A stretch of 64,000 nt of DNA, from the NCBI RefSeq assembly GCF_026625785.1, contig NZ_CP113063.1, positions 1,798,001 through 1,862,000 on the forward strand, given 5' to 3'. The position numbers and the translations under genes are program-made. The notes below the pieces were generated by a model that made no database searches, was not told where the DNA came from, and saw only the letters and a list, made by a program, of their open reading frames with translations. Numbering within the stretch: position 1 is the first letter of the stretch; each line of letters begins with the position of its first letter. The stretch comes from Gordonia sp. SL306. Its GTDB lineage: Bacteria > Actinomycetota > Actinomycetes > Mycobacteriales > Mycobacteriaceae. Of this stretch, positions 54,708-62,569 are shown one piece after another.

Positions 54708-55976
54708 CTATGCGGCGCCCGGGATGAGCTTGAGCACCTCGGGGCTCGGCGTGATGAACCCGCCGCCCACCGGCTTCGTCGTCTTGTCACCGGTGACCTC
54801 GAACAGCAACATCTCGGTGGTGCAGTTCGGGGTGGTCGGCTTGCCGCAGTTGAGCTTGGGCCCCAGGAAGCTCTGGAAATCGGTGAGTCCCTTGAGCCCG
54901 TTCAGCACGTTGGCGCCGGTGAAGTCGGTGACCTTGGCCTGGTTCAACCCGTTGACGAAGTCGACGAAGGTGGCGAAAGTCCCGTAGGCGTAGAAGCCGC
55001 CGGTCCCGCCTGCCGCGTCGATGTACTGCTCGGCGACCTTCAGATTGGACTTGGCAGGCTCCGGTGCCGAATCGATGGCGGGCGGCTGCCAGCCGGGTGA
55101 GTAGGTCTGGGCACCGACGGCCTGCGATCCCATCGTGTCGATGAACTCGGTGCAGGCGGCCATGAACATGGTGCCCTTATAACCAACCGACCGCAGCGAT
55201 TGCGACAGCTTGGTGCAGGTGTTGTCGTTCGGCGCGGTCATCAGGCCTGCCGCGTCCGGGTTACCGTCGGCAAGAGTTGTTGCGAGAGCGGTGAAGTTGG
55301 GTCCCGTCGGCGGGTAGTAGACGCTCTTGACCTCGATGCCCAACTGCTTGCCCAACGGGGCCAGCAAGCCGTCGAAGACCTGGTGGGCCTGCGGCAGATC
55401 GGCGTTGGCCAGCGTCAGCGACGTCTTGCCCGCAGCCTTGAGGCTCTGCATGAACCCGACCAGGAAGGCTGCCGGGGGCGGACCGAAGTACACGCGGTTG
55501 TCGGCTTTGGCACCGGTCGCGGTGTTGAACGGGATCTGCCCGACCAGGGGGATGCCGGCGGCGGTCAGGATCGGCACCGCGGCAAGTGATTCCGAGTCGT
55601 ATCCATCGACCGCCGCGACCACACCGGCCTGGACGAACTGGTTGGCGCAGGCGATCGTCGATTCCGGGGCGGTCTGGTCGATCCCACAGTCGACGATGTC
55701 GATCGGACGTCCGTCGATACCGCCGATCTGGTTGTTGATGTAATCGAGCGCTGCGGTCTTGCCGGAGCTGACACCGGCCTGCGTCGCCGGTCCCTTGGAC
55801 GGATTGAAGAGCCCGACCTTGATCGCCTGACCGGCGGCTTTCACACCGCTCTCGCCCGCCGCAGATGTCGATCCGCCCGAGTTGTCGTCGTCGCTGCTAC
55901 ACGAAACGACCGAGAAAACACACGCCGCAGCAATGGCGGCTGCGACGACCCGACCTGTTCTCCTACGCATTCCCAC
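54708..55976 (-). CDS. livK: ABC-transporter substrate-binding lipoprotein (LivK type)
   Basis: 422 residues. Signal peptide with Arg-rich n-region (MRRRTGRVV) and lipobox VVS-C, then a Ser/Asp-rich linker. The periplasmic-binding-protein type I fold shows in IKVGLFNPSKGPATQAG, AALDYINNQIGGIDG and VAAVDGYDSESLAAVPILTAAGIPLVGQ. It captures the substrate outside the membrane and gives it to LivHM-LivG-LivF. A substrate other than branched-chain amino acids is possible. First gene of the unit; the promoter must lie in 55977-56389. Confidence 0.9.
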   Translation of the reverse strand: MGMRRRTGRVVAAAIAAACVFSVVSCSSDDDNSGGSTSAAGESGVKAAGQAIKVGLFNPSKGPATQAGVSSGKTAALDYINNQIGGIDGRPIDIVDCGIDQTAPESTIACANQFVQAGVVAAVDGYDSESLAAVPILTAAGIPLVGQIPFNTATGAKADNRVYFGPPPAAFLVGFMQSLKAAGKTSLTLANADLPQAHQVFDGLLAPLGKQLGIEVKSVYYPPTGPNFTALATTLADGNPDAAGLMTAPNDNTCTKLSQSLRSVGYKGTMFMAACTEFIDTMGSQAVGAQTYSPGWQPPAIDSAPEPAKSNLKVAEQYIDAAGGTGGFYAYGTFATFVDFVNGLNQAKVTDFTGANVLNGLKGLTDFQSFLGPKLNCGKPTTPNCTTEMLLFEVTGDKTTKPVGGGFITPSPEVLKLIPGAA

Positions 55977-56389
55977 ACGCCTTTCCCTCAGACCCCGGGC
56001 ATGACGGATCAGCCCGGAGGGGCCGTCGTCTGCGGGGTTTCTGCACTGGATCGCCGGCGGCGGCCAGTGGACCCGATCCGGGTAATTGTGATCTGGGCCA
56101 CTCGCAAATTAGCCCCTGCCTTACACGGGTGTCAAGCTGTTTCTGCAGGCCAAACGCATTGCGTACGAATCACTCCCCGCTCTCGGGGTTGGTCGAGCGT
56201 CCAGGAGGACGGTCCTTCGCCATCCAAAAGATTCTTGCCCCGGCGTCAACGAACACCAGGAAATCCACGTTGGAACAACTTATTCTTGTTCGACGTGGCC
56301 GTGGTTCGACCGATGTCCGCCTCCTGTTCACCAGTACCGGCACGCGTAGCGGACATTCGAACGGTGACCGGTGCAGAGGGGCGTTACGG
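55977..56389. promoter_or_regulatory. Divergent regulatory region between livK and the sqdB-like operon
   Basis: 413 bases with no supported gene. It holds AT-richer patches and, at 56273-56291, an inverted repeat GAACAA-CTTATTC-TTGTTC, 98 bases before the SqdB-like start, a good candidate operator for the glycan operon. No terminator or RNA element recognised. Confidence 0.5.
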
Positions 56390-57586
56390 ATGCGGATTCT
56401 GGTCCTGGGCGGCGACGGCTTCTGCGGATGGCCGAGTGCCTTGCACTTGTCGGCCGTCGGCCACGACGTCACCATCGTCGACAGCTTGATCAGACGCACG
56501 ATCGACGACGAACTCGGCGTGCGGTCACTGACCCCGATCCACACCTTGGCCGAGCGCGTGGATGCGTGGCGTGAGGTGTCCGGGCGAGAAATCGACGTGA
56601 TCGAGCTCGACATCGCCCACGATTACGCGGAGCTGGTCGAGCTGTTGGCCACATCTGCACCCGATGTGGTCGTCCATTTCGCCGAGCAGCGCGCGGCACC
56701 GTATTCGATGAAATCACCTGCGCACAAGCGCTTCACCGTGGACAACAACCTGAACGGCACGCACAATCTGCTCGCCGCGATCGTCGAGGCAGGCCGCGAC
56801 ATCCACGTCGTCCATCTCGGCACGATGGGGGTCTACGGTTACGAGACCGTCCCGGTGGACCTGCCCGAGGGGTACCTCACGGTCAGCTATCCGGATCGAG
56901 ACGGCGAGATGCACTCGCGCGACATCCTCTACCCGACCCAGCCCGGAAGCGTCTATCACCTCACGAAGTCGTTGGACCAGTTGCTGTTCCAGTTCTACGC
57001 CCGCAACGACGGCATACGGATCACCGACCTGCATCAGGGCATCGTCTGGGGTACGCAGACCGACGAGACCGAGCGGGACCCCCGACTCATCAACCGTTTC
57101 GACTACGACGGAGACTTCGGGACGGTACTGAACCGGTTCCTGGTCGAGGCGTCTATCGGCTACCCGTTGACCGTGCACGGGACCGGCGGACAGACAAGGG
57201 CGTTCATCAACATCCGCGATTCCATCCGGTGCATCCGGCTCGCCGTCGAGTCCGGCTCGGAAGTGACCGAACAGGTCCGGGTGATGAACCAGATGACCGA
57301 GACCCACCGGGTCGCCGATCTCGCGCGACTCGTCGCGGATCTCGCCGGCGGGACGGTCGCCGAGGTGTCCAATCCACGCGCCGAGGCCGACGAGAATCTG
57401 TTGGCCGTCCGCAACGACCGGCTGCTCGGGCTCGGGCTCGACCCGATCCGCCTGGACTCGGAACTCCTGAGGGCCGAGATCGAGATCGCCCGCAAGTATG
57501 CCGAACGTGTTGACCGGCAACATATCCCGTGTACGTCGTACTGGACCGAGACTCGCCGTGCCGCGGCGGAGGAGCACGAGAAGTGA
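56390..57586 (+). CDS. sqdB: UDP-sulfoquinovose synthase-like nucleotide-sugar epimerase/dehydratase (SqdB family)
   Basis: 398 residues from the ATG at 56390. It matches plant and cyanobacterial SqdB by eye along its length: MRILVLGGDGFCGWPSALHLS (NAD-binding GGDGxCGW), VDSLIRR, HFAEQRAAPYSM, LGTMGVYGY, PGSVYHLTKSLDQ (catalytic Tyr-x3-Lys) and TDLHQGIVWG, RLINRFDYDG-like block, GTGGQTRAFINIRDSI. SqdB makes UDP-sulfoquinovose from UDP-glucose and sulfite. No SqdX sulfoquinovosyl-diacylglycerol synthase is near; instead a BcsB-like and a GT2 gene follow, coupled by GTGA and ATGA overlaps. Sulfonate formation is inferred from similarity, not proven. Confidence 0.85.
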   Translation: MRILVLGGDGFCGWPSALHLSAVGHDVTIVDSLIRRTIDDELGVRSLTPIHTLAERVDAWREVSGREIDVIELDIAHDYAELVELLATSAPDVVVHFAEQRAAPYSMKSPAHKRFTVDNNLNGTHNLLAAIVEAGRDIHVVHLGTMGVYGYETVPVDLPEGYLTVSYPDRDGEMHSRDILYPTQPGSVYHLTKSLDQLLFQFYARNDGIRITDLHQGIVWGTQTDETERDPRLINRFDYDGDFGTVLNRFLVEASIGYPLTVHGTGGQTRAFINIRDSIRCIRLAVESGSEVTEQVRVMNQMTETHRVADLARLVADLAGGTVAEVSNPRAEADENLLAVRNDRLLGLGLDPIRLDSELLRAEIEIARKYAERVDRQHIPCTSYWTETRRAAAEEHEK

Positions 57587-59496
57587 GCGACGAGAAGCCA
57601 GAAGACCCCTCGCCGAAGCCAAAATCGGGTGCCGAAGAAGAGGACACGACAAATAAGGAGTACTTCACCGGAGAACGCGGACGAACCGTGCCGCGCGCGG
57701 CGTGGCTGGTGCTGGCCGTCGCTCTGGTGATCCTCCTGGTGTTCGTGTTCGTACAGCCGAAATGGTTCACCCACGACGCCGACGACACCAGCCTCGACGT
57801 CCCGGCCGACCGTCATTTCACCAAGACGCTGGAGGGTGCCGGTTACGCGGACGGCGCCTGGCTCACCGACGATTCACCGTCGACGAGCTACCTCGTCACC
57901 TTCCCTGCTGACTCAGCGCGCGACGAGACGCGCCTGCACCTGTCGGGCACCTCCCAGGTGGCCGCGGACAGTGTGGTGTTCATGACCGTGAAGATGGATG
58001 GGCAGCAGGTCTACAAGAGCGAGCTGCCGCATGGCGAACACGACGTCGACACCTTCGTGGACGTCCCCGACCAGATCGCCGAGGACGGGCACGTCCGCGT
58101 CCAGGTGATGCTCACCGGCAGCCTCAGCGATCAGACGTGTGTCGCCGACCATTCGACGGGCATGCAGGTCCACCTGGATCCGGGAACCGTCGTCGAAGCC
58201 GCCCTCACCGAACGGGTGCACACGGTTCGCGACGCCGTGGTGTCCTGGAATCGTGACATCACCATCGTCCTCGGCGACCAGACCGACGAATGGCGAACCG
58301 CGGCAGCACAGTTGGGAATCGCCTTGACCCGGGCCGGGCATCGGGTCACCTACGCGGACAGTGTGCCGAGCTCGGATGTGCAGAACTCCATCGTTGTCGG
58401 GCCTGCACAGAAACTCGGCGATCTGGGCTGGTCGGCCACCGAGTCGTCCGACGACAGCATCGCGATGGGAACGGCCGACAACACTCCCGTGGTCGGAATC
58501 GTCAAACCACAGGGCGATCTCATCTCGAGCTTCCTGACCAGCACATCGGTGACCACCGCCGACTCGGAAAAGAATGATCCGCAAACGCTTCCGGTGGTCG
58601 CGGCGACCGGAAACGAGGTCGGGCTCGAGACGCTCGGCGCGGACACCTCGGTGACCCAGATCGGCGACAACCACAAATGGCGTGCGGCATACTCGCTCGC
58701 CGATCTCCCGGATGGCCGTCTACCGCAGGCAGTACGGGTCGCCTTGCAACTACCCGCATCACCGGACGACCTCACCTGGATCCTCAACACCGAACTCAAC
58801 GGGCAACTCATCGACAGCCGACGGCTGCCGAAGACTCCCACAACACAACCCACGATCCCGTTGCCCCCAACAGCTCAGCTCATGGACAACACCGTGACGC
58901 TGACCGTGCAGCGTGACCGGAACATCGGCGGATGCGATGTGCGGGTGACGAACTACCCGATTCAACTCGAGTCGAGTTCGGCACTCGTGCTGGGCAACGA
59001 TCCGGGTGCGGGCTTCACGTCCCTCCCCCGCACCCTCACGCCCGGGTCGGCGGTCTACTGGCCCGACGCGGCCAAGTCGAGTGCCGTCGACGAACTGAAC
59101 GCGGTGATCCCGGCACTCACGAAATTCATCCCGGCCGGAGCGCAACCCACCTTCGAGTGGAATGCCCAGCCCGCGCCGGGTAAGCCGTTCGTCCTGATCG
59201 GCCAGAGCCCCGAGGTCAACACGCTGATCCACCTGCAGGACGGGCGTCTCGTCGCGGGCCCCGACTCCTCGGCCCTCGACATCTCGTCCTTCGACAACGG
59301 GATGGTCCTGCAGACCGCCACCAGCACGAGCCGCGCGGGCGGACTCGCGATCAGCTATGTCGGCGCACCCGGCCGGATGCGACTGCCCACGTTCGGCCGC
59401 GAGCCCGCGCAGGTCGTGACCTCGCAGGCGAGCTTCGCGGTCGGCCCCGACGGGAAGGTCGTCGACGGCCCGTCGGATTCGGACTCGCCGCGATGA
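57583..59496 (+). CDS. BcsB-like membrane-anchored polysaccharide-synthase accessory protein
   Basis: 637 residues from the GTG that overlaps the sqdB-like stop. The cytoplasmic N terminus is acidic, one membrane helix (AAWLVLAVALVILLVFVFV) follows, then a large extracytoplasmic region. BcsB resemblance rests on carbohydrate-binding/flavodoxin-like alternation: FPADSARDETRLHLSGTSQVAADSVVFMTVKMDGQQVYKSELP in order, later VQVMLTGSLSDQTC and SIVVGPAQKLGDLGW. Unlike E. coli BcsB no C-terminal helix is seen; the anchor is N-terminal. It would receive the nascent glycan from the GT2 partner. The stop overlaps the GT2 start (ATGA). Confidence 0.72.
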   Translation: MSDEKPEDPSPKPKSGAEEEDTTNKEYFTGERGRTVPRAAWLVLAVALVILLVFVFVQPKWFTHDADDTSLDVPADRHFTKTLEGAGYADGAWLTDDSPSTSYLVTFPADSARDETRLHLSGTSQVAADSVVFMTVKMDGQQVYKSELPHGEHDVDTFVDVPDQIAEDGHVRVQVMLTGSLSDQTCVADHSTGMQVHLDPGTVVEAALTERVHTVRDAVVSWNRDITIVLGDQTDEWRTAAAQLGIALTRAGHRVTYADSVPSSDVQNSIVVGPAQKLGDLGWSATESSDDSIAMGTADNTPVVGIVKPQGDLISSFLTSTSVTTADSEKNDPQTLPVVAATGNEVGLETLGADTSVTQIGDNHKWRAAYSLADLPDGRLPQAVRVALQLPASPDDLTWILNTELNGQLIDSRRLPKTPTTQPTIPLPPTAQLMDNTVTLTVQRDRNIGGCDVRVTNYPIQLESSSALVLGNDPGAGFTSLPRTLTPGSAVYWPDAAKSSAVDELNAVIPALTKFIPAGAQPTFEWNAQPAPGKPFVLIGQSPEVNTLIHLQDGRLVAGPDSSALDISSFDNGMVLQTATSTSRAGGLAISYVGAPGRMRLPTFGREPAQVVTSQASFAVGPDGKVVDGPSDSDSPR

Positions 59497-61415
59497 CCAC
59501 GTCGGTTCCGAATCAGCATGCCGAGGAAGCGATCACCGATCACTTCCGGTCGGTCGACAGCGCACCGGCCGACTACGCCGTCGACCGTCCGTCGAGTGGC
59601 GTGAACGGCTTCCTCGTCACATTCGTCGGGCTGTCGTTGGTGTTCCTGTGCGCCCGTATGGTGCTGGCGCACACCGATTTTGTCCAAGTGCCGCGTGACC
59701 CCGTGCTTTTCGCAAAGGTGCACGGCGACGTCGTCTTCCCGTTACGCATGTTCCTGGTCCTCTTCTTCATCTCCTACGCGGCCTTCGCCTACTCGAACGT
59801 GTGGCGGCGACTGTTCATCGGGATCTCCTTGCTGGGAAAGTTCCTGGTGTTCTGCTTCGCCGTCGACATCACCGCATGGCTGCTCCATGACGCCGGGATC
59901 ATCGACATCTCCGTCTTCGGCGCCCAGATGATCTCCGGTCTTGCGGCTCTGGCGATCTTCCCGCACACGATCATGCGTCAGGCCCAGCTCCCGCCACAGG
60001 GTCCGATGCCGTCGGTGCTCCCCCAACTGCCTCTCCGGCCATTCCTCACCTGGCTGGGATGCCTGCTGCTGGCCATCGCCGGTGCCGCCATCGCCATCCA
60101 CGTCCTCTACAACCTCGTCGACGTGTTGAAGGATTGGGCCATCCTCGGCGGCATCGGCGCCGGTGTGTTCCTGATGCAGCAGATCCTCGCCGTGTCCACG
60201 GCACTCCTGGGACTGCGGGCGCTGAAGAAGTCGCGAAGCCACGAATTCGCACCGCGCGTGGCGATTCTGGTGCCCGCGCACAATGAGGCGCACAGCATCG
60301 CCGCCACGATCGAGGCGGTCGACGATGCCGCGGAGACCTATCCCGGCAAGGTCCATCTCTACGTGGTGAACAATGCGTCGTCGGACACCACCCAAGAGGT
60401 CGCCGCGGAGACCATCGCCAACTGCCGGTTCATCACCGGAGAAGTGCTCGAATGTCCGACACCGGGCAAGGCGATCGCGTTGAACATGGGTGTCGAGGAG
60501 ATCAAGGAAGAGTTCATCGTGCGCATCGACGCCGACACGGTGATCGGTCCGGGATGCCTGGAAACGGCGATGCGTCATTTCGCCAACCCGGACGTCGGCT
60601 GCGTCGGTGGGCTACCCCTGCCGCTCGAGGAGAAGACCTGGATCGACAAGTGCCGACTCGTCGAGGTCTATATGCGCCACGGGTTCTTTCAGGTGTCCCT
60701 CGACGGCTACCAAGGGGTGATGGGTATTCCCGGGATGTTCGCCGTCTACCGCCGCAGCCAGTTGATCGAGGTGGGCGGCATGGTCCAGGGCATGAACGGC
60801 GAGGACACCGACATCTGCATGCGACTCACCTCGGCGGGTTATCACAGCGTCGCCGATCCGCATGCCGTGTACTACAGCGAGACGCCCGCCTCATATGCCC
60901 ACCTCCGTGAGCAGCGGACCCGATGGTTCCGCAGCATCTACCACCTGACAGCACGCAACCGCGCCATCCTGCTGGATCGCCGAACGATGGTGGGCACCTT
61001 CGTGTTGCCGTTCAACCTCGTCAACGCCGCGCGCCGCGCCATGCTGCTCCCGCTCCTCATGTATGCGTCGCTGACGGGTTTCATCTTCCACGCGACATTC
61101 ACCACCATGCGATGGCAGCCCATCGTGGCCACCCTGCTGGGTATGTCGATGATCATGACCGTTGCCGTCTGCCTGCTCTGGCGGCCGAGTTCCGTGCGAT
61201 TCATCCCGCTGTATCTGGGATTCCGCGTGTTGCGTAGCTATTTCACGTTGGCGTCGGCGTTGAGTCTCATCTACCCGCCGATGCACCCACGGGTACCCAC
61301 GCTTGCCGGGCTCCGGTTGAGCGGACCACGCGCCAGGCATCAGCGTCACCTCGACGAACTCCGGGAACCGAACCCGGATCCGCTGGTGCCGCCCGACATC
61401 ACCCAGCCCGAATGA
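59493..61415 (+). CDS. Processive family 2 glycosyltransferase, BcsA-like without PilZ
   Basis: 640 residues. Five or six N-terminal helices come first. The GT2 domain then has VAILVPAHNEAHSIAATIEAV, IVRIDADTVIG (D-x-D near 346), GVMGIPGMFAVYR, GEDTDICMR (catalytic ED near 438), and QRTRWFRS (Q-x-x-R-W near 474), the set of a processive synthase. At least three further helices form the translocation channel. The C terminus has no PilZ domain, so c-di-GMP control as in BcsA is not expected. Partner of the BcsB-like protein; likely polymerises and exports a glycan, perhaps using the SqdB-like product. Confidence 0.88.
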   Translation: MTTSVPNQHAEEAITDHFRSVDSAPADYAVDRPSSGVNGFLVTFVGLSLVFLCARMVLAHTDFVQVPRDPVLFAKVHGDVVFPLRMFLVLFFISYAAFAYSNVWRRLFIGISLLGKFLVFCFAVDITAWLLHDAGIIDISVFGAQMISGLAALAIFPHTIMRQAQLPPQGPMPSVLPQLPLRPFLTWLGCLLLAIAGAAIAIHVLYNLVDVLKDWAILGGIGAGVFLMQQILAVSTALLGLRALKKSRSHEFAPRVAILVPAHNEAHSIAATIEAVDDAAETYPGKVHLYVVNNASSDTTQEVAAETIANCRFITGEVLECPTPGKAIALNMGVEEIKEEFIVRIDADTVIGPGCLETAMRHFANPDVGCVGGLPLPLEEKTWIDKCRLVEVYMRHGFFQVSLDGYQGVMGIPGMFAVYRRSQLIEVGGMVQGMNGEDTDICMRLTSAGYHSVADPHAVYYSETPASYAHLREQRTRWFRSIYHLTARNRAILLDRRTMVGTFVLPFNLVNAARRAMLLPLLMYASLTGFIFHATFTTMRWQPIVATLLGMSMIMTVAVCLLWRPSSVRFIPLYLGFRVLRSYFTLASALSLIYPPMHPRVPTLAGLRLSGPRARHQRHLDELREPNPDPLVPPDITQPE

Positions 61416-61522
61416 CGCCGCAACCGTCGGTACGATGCTAGGTTTCCATGCTGAGGTCTCGATGAGCGGGAACCGGCGGCCGATGCCGTCGCCGTCTCTT
61501 GTACGAAAGGGGCGCCGACGCC

Positions 61523-62524
61523 GTGCTCAGACTCATCCCCGATTCGCAGCGACGAACCCTCGATGAACTCGTCGAGAGACTCGATCTCTCGACGGGTGAC
61601 CGCGCCTCGAAGCAGTCCGCCTTCTGGATCATGCTCACGTTGTCGGGGATCATCGCCGTCTCCGGCGTGGTCGCCGACAGCACCGCCACCGTGATCGGCG
61701 CGATGATCGTCGCGCCGCTGTCCACACCGATCCTCGGCATCGGACTCGGCATCGTGACGGCCCGCGGCAAACTCATCCTGGCCAGTGTCGGCTATGTACT
61801 CGCCGGCGTCGTGCTGGTGACGTTGCTGGGCGTGATCCTGTCCCAGCTGTTGCCGAATCCCACGAACGTACTGACCAATTCGCAGGTCCTAGGCCGGACG
61901 TCACCCACTCTGGTCGACCTGCTCGCGGCCCTGGCCACCGGCGTCGTCGGTGCGGTCGCGATCACCCGACGCGACGTCGGCGATGTACTCCCCGGTGTCG
62001 CCATTGCCATCTCGCTGGTGCCGCCGCTCGGCGTCGTCGGAGTCTGCCTCGGCTCGGGTGCTCCCTCACTGGCGCTCGGGGCGTTTGTCCTGTTCGCCTC
62101 CAACGTGATCGCGATGATCATCACCAGCGTCGTCGTGTTGACGATCGGCTCCTACGGCCGAGAGGCGGCTGAGCAGGCGGCCGCCGAGACCGATTCGGCT
62201 CCGCCGCGCAGACACCGCCGGGCGTATGTGGTGCTCGCGATCGCGCTCATCGTGGTGGCGATACCGATGGTGCTCAACTCGTTGTCGTCGCTGTGGTCGC
62301 GGCAGATCGCCACCGCCGCCGACTCGTGGCTGCAGGACGCCGGAATGGGTTCGGCCGAGGTGACCGGGGTGTCGTGGACGGGCGGCACGGTGACCGTGAG
62401 CGTGCTGGGGCCACAACAACTGCCACCGGTCGATGATCTCCAACACACTGTCGACGACCTCGTACCGTGGGACCCTGAGGTGGTGGTCGTGCACACCGTC
62501 GGTGGTAGGCAGGCCGCGGAGTGA
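61523..62524 (+). CDS. DUF389 membrane protein
   Basis: About 333 residues from the GTG at 61523 with GAAAGG upstream; an in-frame TTG at 61499 is less likely. The DUF389 core is unmistakable: FWIMLTLSGIIAVSGVVADSTATVIGAMIVAPLSTPILGIGLGI in order, then helices LVTLLGVILSQLL, LVDLLAALATGVVGAVAI, and PGVAIAISLVPPLGVVGVCLG. Six or seven membrane helices, with a C-terminal soluble part. Function not known. It starts ~107 bases after the GT2 gene on the same strand; part of that operon or separate is undecided. Confidence 0.82.
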   Translation: MLRLIPDSQRRTLDELVERLDLSTGDRASKQSAFWIMLTLSGIIAVSGVVADSTATVIGAMIVAPLSTPILGIGLGIVTARGKLILASVGYVLAGVVLVTLLGVILSQLLPNPTNVLTNSQVLGRTSPTLVDLLAALATGVVGAVAITRRDVGDVLPGVAIAISLVPPLGVVGVCLGSGAPSLALGAFVLFASNVIAMIITSVVVLTIGSYGREAAEQAAAETDSAPPRRHRRAYVVLAIALIVVAIPMVLNSLSSLWSRQIATAADSWLQDAGMGSAEVTGVSWTGGTVTVSVLGPQQLPPVDDLQHTVDDLVPWDPEVVVVHTVGGRQAAE

Positions 62525-62569
62525 ACCGACCAATGCACACGACACAACGAGAGAACTGAGGTGATTTTC

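Noticed and set aside
56390..61415. Interpretation as an ordinary bacterial cellulose operon
   Set aside because: BcsC, BcsZ and a PilZ domain are missing and an SqdB-family gene leads the operon, so cellulose is not the simplest product, though it cannot be fully ruled out.
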